Positions 1 through 9,976 of a stretch of 64,000 nt of DNA are shown here, piece after piece (within the stretch, counting starts at the first letter, position 1; each line of letters begins with the position of its first letter). This DNA is from Flavobacterium gillisiae. Lineage in GTDB: Bacteria; Bacteroidota; Bacteroidia; Flavobacteriales; Flavobacteriaceae. Both the position numbers and the translations under genes were made by a program. The stretch is taken from contig NZ_FNRD01000001.1 of NCBI RefSeq assembly GCF_900107635.1, forward strand, positions 248,001-312,000, written 5' to 3'. A model generated the notes under the pieces. It did no database searches. It was given only the letters and a program-made list of their open reading frames with translations, and was not told the origin of the DNA.

Positions 1-419
1 CTAGCTTCATCATTTTTTATGGCAATGTCATAATTTCCAATTCCGTCCTTGTTGAATATAATGTTTATCATACCATTTTTTGTAGCTATTCCTTGAATAT
101 CCATGGCTTCGTCTTTTCCTTTAAAAAGTTCCTTAATAGACATCTTTAAATCTATTTCTCCTATTGACGCTAATGTATCGCCTTCAAAAGGCGCTTTGTT
201 AATAATGTTCAATTTGTACAAAGTAACATTAGCATTGGGGAAATTTTTAAAGAGACTCAAATCAGCATCTTCAAAACTGACTTTTGCATCTACTTTTTTA
301 TTTATCGCTTCTGTAATTTTAGCTTTTATTTGATCCTTGAAAAAATAAGGAACTGCAAATAAAGTTACCGCAAGGAGAACAAATATACTTCCGATTATTT
401 TTAAAATTTTACTTAGCAT
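1..419 (-). CDS. AsmA-like protein, N-terminal part (runs off the window)
   Basis: The frame is open from an ATG at 417-419 to the window edge (139 codons). It begins with a single hydrophobic segment at about residues 5-25 (KIIGSIFVLLAVTLFAVPYF), followed by a region that mentions an integral domain pattern typical of AsmA-family proteins: a basic stretch, then beta-rich text around VSFEDADLSLFKNFPNANV. AsmA-like proteins are inner-membrane-anchored, bridge-like proteins implicated in outer-membrane lipid homeostasis. The rest of the gene lies outside the window, so family assignment rests on the N-terminus only. Confidence 0.7.
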   Translation of the reverse strand, partial: MLSKILKIIGSIFVLLAVTLFAVPYFFKDQIKAKITEAINKKVDAKVSFEDADLSLFKNFPNANVTLYKLNIINKAPFEGDTLASIGEIDLKMSIKELFKGKDEAMDIQGIATKNGMINIIFNKDGIGNYDIAIKNDEA

Positions 420-594
420 ATGTTTTTAGATGTTTTATTTTTAGGTGATATAGCAAATATGTTGCCGTACTTTATTTACAAAAATAACATTTTATGAATT
501 AGAGATACTTTAAAGTTTTCATAAATAATGTATTACTCCTTTTTCATTATATAAGAACTGACAAATTCTATAAAAATACTAATTGGTAAAAGCA

Positions 595-632
595 TAAAAA
601 AATCCGTTTGAAAAGAGATCAAACGGATTTAG
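595..632 (-). terminator. intrinsic terminator after sppA
   Basis: An inverted repeat with arms of about 10 bp (601-610 and 620-629) is followed on the minus strand by seven T residues. It lies 20 nt after the sppA stop codon. Confidence 0.8.
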
Positions 633-651
633 TTTTTAAAGCTATCTTACC

Positions 652-2412
652 TTATTGAATGTTTATTTCAAATGGCATTGCCATTTGGACTCCTTTTTGA
701 GATTTTATCTTTTTTATTTCTTGTAATATTTTGTAGTTTTCTTCTCCAATTTCTTCTTTTATAAAGTTCTCTTTGGATTGTGAAAAAGGGAAGCCGGCAA
801 AAAGATCATTTAAATCTTTTTTGTATTCAGGATAGTTCTGTGTTTTGTAGCTTTTTACTTTTGCTAAAACTGCTGCTTCGCGTATTGCATCGTCAAGACC
901 TCCAATTTTATCAACGAGACCAAGTTTAATAGCTTCTGAACCTGCCCAAACTCTTCCTTGCGCAATGGAGTCTACTTGCGCAAAAGTCATTTTTCGACCT
1001 TCAGCTACATGAGTTACAAATGTTTTGTAAATATGTTCTACACCTTCCAGAGTTACCGCTTTAAATTTTTCGTCCAATGGAACAAATGGGCTATAGTTAG
1101 CAGAATTTTCATGTGTTTTTACCTGCTGTGTATGGATACCAAGTTTTGTTGTCAATTGACTAAAGTTTGGTAATATTCCAAAAACACCTATAGAACCGGT
1201 GATAGTGTTGTTTTGTGCAAAAATAGTATTGGCATTACAAGCAATATAATACCCTCCCGAAGCAGCATAATTACCCATAGATACAACTATAGGTTTTACT
1301 TTTTTAGTAAGTTCTATTTCTCTCCAAATTAGATCTGATGTAAGTGCGCTTCCTCCAGGACTGTCAATACGAAGTACAATCGCTTTTACATCTTTGTTTT
1401 TTCTTGCTTCCTGCAAAGAGCGACGCATCGATCCTTCTCCTATAGTGTTGACATCGCCTTCACCACTTTGAATTTCTCCCTGTGCATAGATAACGGCAAT
1501 TTGATTTTTTGAATCTGTACTTATGCCAGTGGTAGTCATCTTTTTTGTGTAGTCAAAGATGCTTACTTTGTTGTAATCTTCGTCTTTCTCCACTTTTAAC
1601 GCTTTTCTGATAGCATCATGATAGACATCTTCATAGGCTATAATATCGACTAGTTTTTGCTCTTTCGCCATTTCTGGAGTTCGAGCAAGAAGACCATTTG
1701 CAATTTCATTAAGTTTATCAACTGAGACATTTCTACTTTTCGAAATATCGGCTGTAACTGAATTCCAAACAGAATTTAACAGTGCGGTGACTTGTTCTCT
1801 ATTGGCATCACTCATTTCATTTTCAAGGAAAGGTTCTACGGCACTTTTGTATTTTCCGTGGCGTATCACTTCCATTTTTACTCCAGTTTTTTCCTGAAGG
1901 TCCTTGAAAAACATCAGTTCAGCAGACAATCCTTTGAAATCCATATCTCCTACAGGATTTATATAGATAGGGCTAGCAACTGAATTCAGATAATATTCTT
2001 TTTGGGTGTAGGAATTGGCATAAGCCATGACAAACTTCCCTGATTTTTTAAAACTTTCTAATTCATCTCTCAAAGCTTTGCTTTGGGCCATTCCTAAGGT
2101 AGATTGATTATTTAAGATGGATATACCTTTAATATCATCGTCTGTTTTAGCCTCTTCTATCGCTTTTATAACATCGCTTAGTCCAACGCTTTTTTTATCG
2201 GCAAAAATAGTGATCCAAGGATCTTCATATTTTCCGGCGTAATCATACTTGATATCTTCGAGATTTAATTCGATTACAGAATTATTTTTGACTTTTATCG
2301 TTTCGGAATCACCACCAAAGACTGCTCCGATAATTAGTATTCCAAAAAAGAACAACATAAAAAAAATAAATAGACCGATAATGGTCGCCAATACATTTCC
2401 TAAAAACTTCAT
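652..2412 (-). CDS. sppA: signal peptide peptidase SppA, 67-kDa (tandem-domain) type
   Basis: SppA is a membrane-anchored serine protease with a Ser/Lys dyad that degrades cleaved signal peptides. At 586 aa this matches the long form with two ClpP-like domains. One membrane segment is visible at about residues 8-30. The Lys candidate sits in RHGKYKSAVEPF (about residue 188), and the nucleophile candidate is the Ser of NYAASGGYYIACNA (about residue 388). The C-terminal domain also shows RIDSPGGSA. The ATG start directly precedes the membrane segment. It is a single-gene unit with its own promoter box and terminator. Confidence 0.95.
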   Translation of the reverse strand: MKFLGNVLATIIGLFIFFMLFFFGILIIGAVFGGDSETIKVKNNSVIELNLEDIKYDYAGKYEDPWITIFADKKSVGLSDVIKAIEEAKTDDDIKGISILNNQSTLGMAQSKALRDELESFKKSGKFVMAYANSYTQKEYYLNSVASPIYINPVGDMDFKGLSAELMFFKDLQEKTGVKMEVIRHGKYKSAVEPFLENEMSDANREQVTALLNSVWNSVTADISKSRNVSVDKLNEIANGLLARTPEMAKEQKLVDIIAYEDVYHDAIRKALKVEKDEDYNKVSIFDYTKKMTTTGISTDSKNQIAVIYAQGEIQSGEGDVNTIGEGSMRRSLQEARKNKDVKAIVLRIDSPGGSALTSDLIWREIELTKKVKPIVVSMGNYAASGGYYIACNANTIFAQNNTITGSIGVFGILPNFSQLTTKLGIHTQQVKTHENSANYSPFVPLDEKFKAVTLEGVEHIYKTFVTHVAEGRKMTFAQVDSIAQGRVWAGSEAIKLGLVDKIGGLDDAIREAAVLAKVKSYKTQNYPEYKKDLNDLFAGFPFSQSKENFIKEEIGEENYKILQEIKKIKSQKGVQMAMPFEINIQ

Positions 2413-2501
2413 AATTATATTTTTATTTATTAGTAGCGAAAAATGTAGAATCGTTACAGATTTACATTTAGAAAAACTGAAATTAGCACATACACTTTGT
2501 A

Positions 2502-2509
2502 CAAATATA
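2502..2509 (-). promoter_or_regulatory. candidate -7 box for sppA
   Basis: The minus strand reads TATATTTG here, matching the Bacteroidota -7 consensus TAnnTTTG, about 90 nt upstream of the sppA start. The -33 element was not clearly resolved. Confidence 0.4.
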
Positions 2510-2549
2510 TCGCTAATTCTAAAATTCTTTTAGTTAATTTGTGCCTAAT

Positions 2550-3686
2550 ATGAAATCACAACATCAAGTTATTTTATCTATAGGCAGTAATCAAGGGGAT
2601 CGGCTTGAAAACGTGAAGCAATGTATAGAATTGATCCATCAAGAAATTGGTACGGTAATTAAAGTCTCCAAAATATATGAAACTCCATCTTGGGGTTTTG
2701 ATAGTGACGCTTTCTATAATTGTGCGTTAGTTTTACACACTTTTACTTCGGCGCATAAGATTCTTACTCAAGCCCTAAAGATTGAAAAGAAATTGGGGCG
2801 TATTCGCAATGATAAAAAAGGATATCAATCTCGACTTATCGATATTGACTTGATTGCTTATGATGAACAAATAATTGATTCCGAAAAGCTACAAATCCCG
2901 CACCCATTGATGCAAGACAGAAAATTCGTCTTGTTGCCGATTCATGATTTAAATTTAGATTGGAAGCATCCTATTTTGAAAAAGAATATTTCAGAATTGG
3001 TAGATATTTCTTCAGATCAGAGTGCGTGTGAAGCAATAGAAACAGTAGAAAGTCCATTGCAAAGTATTGCATTGGAGCAATTCAATTATGTTGCTTTAGA
3101 AGGGAATATTGGAGCAGGAAAAACAACTTTAGCGACTAAAATTGCCGAAGATTTTAATGCTAAAACGGTGCTAGAGCGCTTTGCAGACAATCCCTTTCTG
3201 CCAAAGTTCTATAAAGATCAAAATCGTTATGCTTTTCCGCTTGAGATGTCTTTTTTGGCCGATAGGTATCAGCAATTATCAGATGATCTAGCGCAATTTG
3301 ATTTGTTTAAAGATTTTATAGTAGCAGATTATCATATTTTTAAATCATTGATTTTTGCTAAAATAACGTTAGCAGAAGATGAATACAGGCTGTATCGCAA
3401 TCTGTTCGATATTGTTTACAGGGAAATGCCTAAGCCGGACTTGTATATTTATTTATATCAAAATTCAGAACGCCTTTTGCAAAATATAAAGAAAAGAGGC
3501 AGAAGCTACGAACAAAAAATTCCAGCGGATTATTTGGACAAAATTAATAGCGGCTACTTAGATTATATTAAGTCACAGACGGAATTGAATGTTTTGATTA
3601 TTGATGTTTCCGATAAAGATTTCGTAAAAAATCAAGAAGATTATCTTTATATTTTAGAAGAAATTAGAAAGAAAATTGCGGGGTAG
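2550..3686 (+). CDS. folK: fused 6-hydroxymethyl-dihydropterin pyrophosphokinase / deoxynucleoside kinase
   Basis: Residues about 1-155 are FolK, which transfers pyrophosphate from ATP to 6-hydroxymethyl-7,8-dihydropterin in folate synthesis; visible marks are LSIGSNQGDR, YETPSWGF and RLIDIDLIAYD. From about residue 180 to the end is a deoxynucleoside kinase domain with the P-loop EGNIGAGKTT, the ERFADNPFL segment and the lid-like KRGRSYEQ. The fusion appears to be usual in Flavobacteriia. The ATG at 2550 is preferred over a GTG three codons upstream because FolK proteins start directly before the first beta strand. It is divergent from sppA. Confidence 0.93.
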   Translation: MKSQHQVILSIGSNQGDRLENVKQCIELIHQEIGTVIKVSKIYETPSWGFDSDAFYNCALVLHTFTSAHKILTQALKIEKKLGRIRNDKKGYQSRLIDIDLIAYDEQIIDSEKLQIPHPLMQDRKFVLLPIHDLNLDWKHPILKKNISELVDISSDQSACEAIETVESPLQSIALEQFNYVALEGNIGAGKTTLATKIAEDFNAKTVLERFADNPFLPKFYKDQNRYAFPLEMSFLADRYQQLSDDLAQFDLFKDFIVADYHIFKSLIFAKITLAEDEYRLYRNLFDIVYREMPKPDLYIYLYQNSERLLQNIKKRGRSYEQKIPADYLDKINSGYLDYIKSQTELNVLIIDVSDKDFVKNQEDYLYILEEIRKKIAG

Positions 3687-3687
3687 T

Positions 3688-6123
3688 TTATCTCTTTAAT
3701 GTAAAATGACCTCGTATTCCGGGCTTGGTATTGTCTAGTTTTAAGTGGTACCAATAATCATCTGCGGGTAAATTTTTACTATTGAATTTTCCATCCCAAC
3801 TATAATTGGCAGCGTTTAATTCTATTATTAATTTACCATATCGATCAAAAATTTGAGCACTTGAATTAGGATAGTCGCCCATCTCTTTTATTTTCCACAC
3901 ATCGTTGAAACCGTCATTATTAGGTGTGAAAAATTTAGGAATAGTAAAGATGGTAAATTGTTGCGTTACTAAGTTACAACCGTTGTTGTCTCTTACGAAA
4001 GCAGTGTATTGACCAGTAGGGATATAGGTGAATTGATTTAAAGCTTGGAAATCTACGCCGTTTATCGAGTATTCAAAATAGCTTTCAGGGTTTTCGAGTT
4101 GTATGACGATTGAATTTTCGTCTACAGTAATTGAGTTGATGAGAGGTTGGGGATGCTCTATTACACTAATGTTCTTTTTCGAGTCACAAGAAATAACTGT
4201 AGGAGAACTAATTGTCACGCTGTAATTGCCTATTGTTGAAACTACAATAGTTTGAGTGGTTTCTCCTCCAGGTGACCATAAATAGAGCATATTTGGTATT
4301 GAAGCATCTAATATTGTGGTTTGACCTTGACATAAAATAATTTCTTCCGTTGAAGTATTTATTGGGTATACGGTAGCTGTTACAGGGATTCTTGAGCTAG
4401 GACACCCGTTTAAAATCGCTTCGGCGTAATACGTTGTTGTGTTGTTGATACTTGGGCTCGAAAATGAATTTCCAGTAAATAATGGCGAGCTTCCAGTGGC
4501 AACATCATACCATTTTACATTTCCCGCCGAAGGAGTTGCGTCTAGAATTACTGACCCAGAACCACAACGAGATCCCGCAGCTGTTGCTATAATTGTGGGA
4601 GCATTATTAACTGTAGCGGTAATGGCAGTTCGTGATGGAGTTGTACATCCATTTGCAATAGCTTCAACGTAATAGGTTGTTGTGGTGGAGATGCTAGGAG
4701 TTGTGAACGTTGTTCCTGTGGCCAAAGCTGTTCCGTTAGTGGAAACGTTATACCAATTGACCGTTCCTGCGGAGGCTGCTGCTCCTAAAGTTGCAGTTCC
4801 AGAAACGCAGACTGAACCTGGAGTGGTTGCTGTAATTGTAGGCGATGGTTTTATGGTAGCAATAATTTCTATTCTAGGAGTAGTGGGACAATTCCCATTT
4901 GTAGCATCTACATAATAAGAGGTAGTAGAGTTGATTGTTGGAGTAGTATAGGTGTTTCCTGTAAAAATGGATGAGCCTCCTGTTTTTGTAGTGTACCAAT
5001 ATACATTTCCATTTGAGGCAGTAGCTTGTAAGGTAATACTCCCTGATCCACATCGAGAGTTTGCAATTGTACTTGTTACTTTGGGGATTGTTATTGTAGT
5101 ACTAGCTGCTATTTTTAAAACAGGATCTCCAGCCATTCCGCCATATTCAACAATGTAACCCTTAGGTTGATAATTTCCAGTAGGATCACCAGTGTTTGTT
5201 AGGTCATTCCAAGAACCGGGAATACCAACACCAGCTGCGGTAATGTGAGCATAATTTTCTTGAGCTCCACCGTACTGATTTGGCTCGGCAGTATTCCAAA
5301 AGGCAAAATTATTAGGAGGTGTTGCGAAACCATTGACAAGCCCATTCCAAAAAGTTGTTCCATTTCCACCATTTGCAAGTCCTTCAGGACCTGTTACCCA
5401 TTTCCAGACACCTTCAGTTGCGGCATCGCTTCCTCCAATCCATCCAGCTCCTGAGGCTTGTTCTCCTGATATTTTGGCTTCATCTGCAGTAGTTATGGTA
5501 GCTAAGTATCCTTGTAAGCCATAATAAAGAGTGTTTTCGGCAAGTACTTTTGCCGCCGTCCAAGTAATACCTATACTTGGAATAAACTGATAGTAATGAC
5601 CGTTGCTAGGGAGATAATTGGCCTGCCCTATGCTGATGGAGAAATTTCGTATTCCAGATGGAGAAATTGACAAATTGTAATATTCAATATCTTTTATAGC
5701 AGCGACAAAATCGGCGTAGGTTACTTGTGCGCCAGTTGGACTAAATAATTTTAGTTTTCCTGCAGATGCATCCCAACTCGAAGTAATTGTAGGGTGTGAC
5801 CCCGCCAGTGCTATAATGTCCTGTCCGTTTATATAACCAGAAGATATTTGGATATAGATTGCATCGGTACCGCTGTCGTCTGGATCTGTTATTGTGACAT
5901 CAGTCACGATTTTAATATTGGTTTGCGGGCAGTAGACTTGATTACCGATTGCTACAATTTCAGGTGCGATATTCGCAAATGAAGGGGTTGGCTTATTCTT
6001 ATAGTAGTGATTAGAAAAAGGATTGTCTTTTTTTATGAAACTAAATGGAGTTGCCGCATAATGCGTATTTGAAATAAAAATCAACGACACTAAAATTATT
6101 TTGGAAAAAAAAGAATTACTCAT
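3688..6123 (-). CDS. secreted multidomain lectin-like adhesin with T9SS type B C-terminal signal
   Basis: An 811-aa predicted surface protein. A signal peptide covers about residues 1-23. A C-type-lectin-like domain follows at about 175-330 (WTAAKVLAENTLYYGLQGYL, GWIGGSD, EPNQYGGAQENYAHI, GSWNDL). Then come three Ig-like repeats of about 80 aa, each with R/V-C-x-S-G-x-x-x-L, a W/WY core and a TTxYYV/AEA strand, and a PKD-like stretch containing CQGQTTILDAS. The last about 80 residues (FFTPNNDGFNDVWKI to the terminal LKR) are the gliding-motility-associated (type B) T9SS sorting domain. Export to the cell surface or medium through T9SS is expected; the ligand is unknown. It is convergent with folK, with one base between the stops. 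Confidence 0.88.
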   Translation of the reverse strand: MSNSFFSKIILVSLIFISNTHYAATPFSFIKKDNPFSNHYYKNKPTPSFANIAPEIVAIGNQVYCPQTNIKIVTDVTITDPDDSGTDAIYIQISSGYINGQDIIALAGSHPTITSSWDASAGKLKLFSPTGAQVTYADFVAAIKDIEYYNLSISPSGIRNFSISIGQANYLPSNGHYYQFIPSIGITWTAAKVLAENTLYYGLQGYLATITTADEAKISGEQASGAGWIGGSDAATEGVWKWVTGPEGLANGGNGTTFWNGLVNGFATPPNNFAFWNTAEPNQYGGAQENYAHITAAGVGIPGSWNDLTNTGDPTGNYQPKGYIVEYGGMAGDPVLKIAASTTITIPKVTSTIANSRCGSGSITLQATASNGNVYWYTTKTGGSSIFTGNTYTTPTINSTTSYYVDATNGNCPTTPRIEIIATIKPSPTITATTPGSVCVSGTATLGAAASAGTVNWYNVSTNGTALATGTTFTTPSISTTTTYYVEAIANGCTTPSRTAITATVNNAPTIIATAAGSRCGSGSVILDATPSAGNVKWYDVATGSSPLFTGNSFSSPSINNTTTYYAEAILNGCPSSRIPVTATVYPINTSTEEIILCQGQTTILDASIPNMLYLWSPGGETTQTIVVSTIGNYSVTISSPTVISCDSKKNISVIEHPQPLINSITVDENSIVIQLENPESYFEYSINGVDFQALNQFTYIPTGQYTAFVRDNNGCNLVTQQFTIFTIPKFFTPNNDGFNDVWKIKEMGDYPNSSAQIFDRYGKLIIELNAANYSWDGKFNSKNLPADDYWYHLKLDNTKPGIRGHFTLKR

Positions 6124-6154
6124 GCGATAAAAGTATTGATTTTTTAATCAATAG

Positions 6155-6691
6155 TTACTTCGGCCAATTCATTTTTTGAAATAAATCCCAAACTACAATC
6201 CCGGCGCTTACCGAGATATTTAAAGAATGTTTAGTACCTAATTGTGGGATTTCGATACATCCGTCACATAATGCAACTGCTTCTTGAGAGACACCATGAA
6301 CTTCATTTCCAAAGACCAAAGCATATTTTTTGTTTTTCTCCACTTCAAAATCCTGAAGAAAAATAGCGCTTTCCACTTGCTCAATGGCGAGTGTAGTAAC
6401 GGCTTCTTTTTTTAACTTTTCAATTACTTCAAGAACACTTGTATTATGTTCCCAGGTTACCGTTTCGGTAGCTCCAAGTGCTGTTTTGTGAATTTCTTTA
6501 TTTGGAGGTGTTGCAGTGATACCACACAAATATATTTTTTCAATTAAAAAAGCATCGGCAGTTCTAAATACTGAACCAATGTTGTGTAAACTGCGGATGT
6601 CATCTAAGACAATAATAATAGATGTCTTTTCTGAACTTTTAAAATCTTCAACGGATTTTCTTTCTAATTCGCTGTTTTCTAGCTTCCTCAT
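6155..6691 (-). CDS. TrmH/SpoU-family RNA 2'-O-methyltransferase
   Basis: A 178-aa SPOUT-superfamily enzyme that would transfer methyl from SAM to a ribose 2'-OH in tRNA or rRNA. The three classic motifs are visible: LDDIRSLHNIGSVFRTADAF, LVFGNEVHGVSQE and CIEIPQLGTKHSLNISVSA, the last two forming the trefoil knot. There is no N-terminal RNA-binding extension. The exact target nucleotide cannot be told from sequence. It lies downstream of the DUF1573 gene, separated by a terminator. Confidence 0.88.
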   Translation of the reverse strand: MRKLENSELERKSVEDFKSSEKTSIIIVLDDIRSLHNIGSVFRTADAFLIEKIYLCGITATPPNKEIHKTALGATETVTWEHNTSVLEVIEKLKKEAVTTLAIEQVESAIFLQDFEVEKNKKYALVFGNEVHGVSQEAVALCDGCIEIPQLGTKHSLNISVSAGIVVWDLFQKMNWPK

Positions 6692-6711
6692 TATTTTGGA
6701 GTTTATTCAAA

Positions 6712-6746
6712 TAAAAAAAGCTTCCGGAACTATGGAAGCTTTTTTA
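6712..6746 (-). terminator. bidirectional-looking intrinsic terminator
   Basis: Inverted repeat AAAGCTTCC / GGAAGCTTT with an 8-nt loop, an A tract on one side and a T tract on the other. It follows the DUF1573 gene on the minus strand. Confidence 0.8.
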
Positions 6747-6764
6747 TAATACTGTAATTAAAAT

Positions 6765-7208
6765 TTAGCTTTTTGAAGCATCATCACCTAAAACAACACC
6801 TTTTATCGTAAGTATCTTAGTTGCTTGTCCGTCAGCATTTGAAGTTACTGTCACTGTTTTAGTGAAGGCTCCAACTCTGTCCGTTGCATATTTTACACCA
6901 ATAATTCCTTTTGCTCCTGGAGCAATTGGCTCTTTTGGAGACGTAGGAACAGTACAACCACATGAACCTTGAGTATTAGTGATAATTAAAGGTTTAGTAC
7001 CATTGTTAGTGAAAACAAATTCGCGTTTTCCGTCTGCATTGTGTGCAATTGTTCCGTAATCAATTGTTTCAGAAACAAAAACCATCCCAGCTCCATCTAC
7101 TTTGGCAACTTTAGCAGCGGTTGCTTTTATTTTTTTTGTAGTTTCTTGAGCACAAGAAGTAGCTGCTCCAAGAACAGTTAGCATCGCAAGTAAAAATATT
7201 TTCTTCAT
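6765..7208 (-). CDS. DUF1573 lipoprotein-like protein
   Basis: A 147-aa exported protein with a lipobox-like ATSC near residue 19. It carries a DUF1573 domain at about residues 42-137: a beta-sandwich with IDYGTIAHNADGKREFVFTNNGTKPLIITN, then GSCGCTVP and KGIIGVKYATDRVGAFTKTVTV. DUF1573 proteins are very common in Bacteroidota and resemble ASH/MSP-type Ig folds. The molecular role is unknown. It stands alone with its own promoter box. Confidence 0.88.
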   Translation of the reverse strand: MKKIFLLAMLTVLGAATSCAQETTKKIKATAAKVAKVDGAGMVFVSETIDYGTIAHNADGKREFVFTNNGTKPLIITNTQGSCGCTVPTSPKEPIAPGAKGIIGVKYATDRVGAFTKTVTVTSNADGQATKILTIKGVVLGDDASKS

Positions 7209-7235
7209 TTTTATTCGTTTTAATGATTAGTAGAA

Positions 7236-7243
7236 CAAATTTA
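7236..7243 (-). promoter_or_regulatory. -7 promoter box for the DUF1573 gene
   Basis: The minus strand reads TAAATTTG, an exact TAnnTTTG match, 27 nt upstream of the start codon. Confidence 0.55.
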
Positions 7244-7369
7244 AAGAAAAAATCATGCCAATTACTTAATTTTTACTTAAAAATGGTTTTAATTTTTGAA
7301 GTGATAGTTATTCACTATAAAATATTTAAATTCGCTGTCACATTTTACATTAATTAAATACAATATAAG

Positions 7370-9976
7370 TTGGCATCTAAAGATAAAGAGGTTAAGGAAA
7401 CACCGTTAATGAAGCAATATAATGAAATCAAAAGGAAGTATCCCGATGCTTGTTTATTGTTCAGAGTAGGTGATTTTTACGAGACATTTGGAGACGATGC
7501 TGTCAGGGCTTCAAAAATATTGGGAATAACCCTGACAAAACGTGGTGCAGGTTCTGCAACAGAGACGGCACTAGCTGGTTTTCCTCATCACTCTATTAAT
7601 ACCTATTTGCCAAAATTAGTAAAAGCAGGGCTTCGTGTCGCTATTTGTGATCAACTCGAAGATCCTAAAATGACTAAGACGATTGTAAAAAGAGGGGTGA
7701 CCGAGCTTGTGACTCCAGGAGTCTCCATGAATGATGAGGTTTTACATTCAAAGACAAATAATTTTTTAGCATCCGTTTTTTTTGCTAATAAGTCAATCGG
7801 AATTTCTTTTTTAGATGTTTCAACCGGGGAGTTTCTTACGGCTCAGGGAAATGCTGAATATATTGACAAGCTATTGCAAAACTTCAATCCTAGCGAGGTT
7901 TTGATTCAAAAAAACAATAAAAATGATTTCAAAGAAAATTTTGGACATGACTACCACTGTTTTTATTTAGAAGATTGGATTTATAAAGAAGACTACGCAT
8001 TCGAAATCCTGACTAAGCATTTTCAAACAGTTTCTTTAAAGGGATTCGGTATTGAGGATTTGAAGGAAGGAATTATAGCATCAGGAGCTATTTTATATTA
8101 CCTGTCCGAAACACAACATAATAGAGTACAGCATATCACAGCGATTCAGAGAATTGCTGAAGATGCTTATGTGTGGATGGATCGATTTACGATTCGCAAT
8201 TTGGAATTGTACCATAGTTACAATCCAAATGCAGTTACACTACTGGATGTTATCGATAAAACGCTTTCGCCAATGGGTGGTCGTTTGCTGAAACGCTGGT
8301 TGGCACTGCCTTTAAAGGATAGTAATAAAATACAAAGTCGTCATAAGGTTGTTTCTTATTTGCAGGAAAATCAGGAAGTGTTGCAAAAAATGCAATATCA
8401 AATTAAGCAAATATCCGACTTAGAGCGTCTAATTTCTAAGATTGCGGCAGGAAAAGTATCACCGCGTGAAGTAGTTTATTTGAAAGAATCCTTAGACGCT
8501 ATTATTCCTATAAAAACATTGGCGTTAGAAAGCCCGCAGGAAGCGGTGAAGATTATTGGAGACAGTTTGCATAGCTGCGATTTATTGAGAGAGAAAATCA
8601 AAACTACCTTAAATCAAGATGCGCCGGTCGCTATTGCTAAAGGAAATGCTATTGCGAAGGGGGTTAATGCTGAATTGGATGATTTGCGCGCGATTTCAAC
8701 TTCTGGGAAGGAATTCTTAGACGGAATTGAAAAAAGAGAGTCTCAATTGACAGGTATTTCTTCTTTGAAAATTTCCTTTAATAATGTTTTTGGGTATTAC
8801 ATCGAAGTTAGAAACTTGCATAAAGATAAAGTTCCTGCTGAATGGATCAGAAAGCAAACCTTAGTAAATGCAGAGCGTTATATTACGGAAGAGTTGAAGG
8901 AATATGAAACTAAGATCCTGGGTGCTGAGGAGAAAATACAAAAAATAGAGGCAGAACTGTTTGAGCAATTAGTTGCTTGGATTGCAACGTATATAAAGCC
9001 GGTTCAGCTAAATGCTAATTTGGTGGCGCAGTTGGATTGCTTGTGTTCTTTTACCCAATTGGCAATTGAGAATAGATATGTATGCCCTGAACTAGATGAA
9101 ACATTCGAACTAGAAATCAAGAATGGTAGGCATCCTGTTATCGAAAAACAACTAGCAGTGGGTATGCCGTATATTGCTAATGATGTCTTTCTTGATAGGG
9201 AAACTCAGCAGTTGATCATGATCACTGGTCCTAATATGTCCGGAAAGTCGGCTATTTTGCGTCAAACGGCTTTAATTGTACTCTTAGCTCAAATGGGAAG
9301 TTTTGTTCCTGCAGACAGCGTGAGAATGGGAGTAGTCGATAAAATATTCACCAGAGTGGGCGCCAGCGATAATATTTCGATGGGAGAATCTACTTTTATG
9401 GTGGAAATGAATGAAACGGCTTCGATCTTGAATAATATTTCAGACCGAAGTTTGGTCTTGCTAGATGAAATAGGAAGAGGTACCAGTACTTATGACGGAA
9501 TCTCGATTGCTTGGGCAATTGCAGAATTCTTACATGAGCATCCGTCTAAACCTAAAACATTATTCGCCACACATTATCATGAGTTAAATGAGATGAGCGA
9601 ATCATTGCCTCGAATTCAAAATTATAATGTCGCGGTAAAAGAGCTAAAAGACACGGTTCTTTTTGTTAGGAAATTAGTAAAAGGAGGAAGCGCCCATAGT
9701 TTCGGAATCCATGTAGCAAAAATGGCTGGAATGCCTCAAATCGTAATTTTGAAAGCGCAAAAGCTCTTGAAAAAATTAGAGAAGAACCATTCCAGCGATA
9801 TGTTGAACGGCATCAAATCGGAAAAGGACGAAATGCAGATGAGTTTCTTTAATTTAGACGATCCTTTATTAGAAGAAATCAAAGAAGAGATTTTAAATCT
9901 TGATATAAATACTGTAACTCCTGTTGAAGCTTTGATGAAACTCAACGAAATTAAGAGAATGCTTACTCGAAAATAA
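7370..9976 (+). CDS. mutS: DNA mismatch repair protein MutS
   Basis: An 868-aa MutS1. The mismatch-reading F-x-E motif is in LFRVGDFYETFGDD (about residues 30-43). The connector, lever and clamp domains follow. The ATPase shows Walker A GPNMSGKS at about residue 618, and then STFMVEMNETASIL, the Walker B LVLLDEIGRGTSTYDG and the switch ATHYHELNEM. It recognises mispairs and recruits MutL. The start is TTG at 7370, which gives the usual N-terminus (ASKDKEVKETPLMKQY); no better in-frame ATG lies upstream. Confidence 0.96.
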   Translation: MASKDKEVKETPLMKQYNEIKRKYPDACLLFRVGDFYETFGDDAVRASKILGITLTKRGAGSATETALAGFPHHSINTYLPKLVKAGLRVAICDQLEDPKMTKTIVKRGVTELVTPGVSMNDEVLHSKTNNFLASVFFANKSIGISFLDVSTGEFLTAQGNAEYIDKLLQNFNPSEVLIQKNNKNDFKENFGHDYHCFYLEDWIYKEDYAFEILTKHFQTVSLKGFGIEDLKEGIIASGAILYYLSETQHNRVQHITAIQRIAEDAYVWMDRFTIRNLELYHSYNPNAVTLLDVIDKTLSPMGGRLLKRWLALPLKDSNKIQSRHKVVSYLQENQEVLQKMQYQIKQISDLERLISKIAAGKVSPREVVYLKESLDAIIPIKTLALESPQEAVKIIGDSLHSCDLLREKIKTTLNQDAPVAIAKGNAIAKGVNAELDDLRAISTSGKEFLDGIEKRESQLTGISSLKISFNNVFGYYIEVRNLHKDKVPAEWIRKQTLVNAERYITEELKEYETKILGAEEKIQKIEAELFEQLVAWIATYIKPVQLNANLVAQLDCLCSFTQLAIENRYVCPELDETFELEIKNGRHPVIEKQLAVGMPYIANDVFLDRETQQLIMITGPNMSGKSAILRQTALIVLLAQMGSFVPADSVRMGVVDKIFTRVGASDNISMGESTFMVEMNETASILNNISDRSLVLLDEIGRGTSTYDGISIAWAIAEFLHEHPSKPKTLFATHYHELNEMSESLPRIQNYNVAVKELKDTVLFVRKLVKGGSAHSFGIHVAKMAGMPQIVILKAQKLLKKLEKNHSSDMLNGIKSEKDEMQMSFFNLDDPLLEEIKEEILNLDINTVTPVEALMKLNEIKRMLTRK

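Noticed and set aside
103..333. 76-codon plus-strand frame at the left end
   Set aside because: It lies opposite the AsmA-like gene, which has a membrane segment and good family likeness.
4439..5524. Several plus-strand open frames opposite the 811-aa adhesin
   Set aside because: They are shadows of the Ig-like repeats in the opposite frame; the products are low-complexity and unlike any protein.
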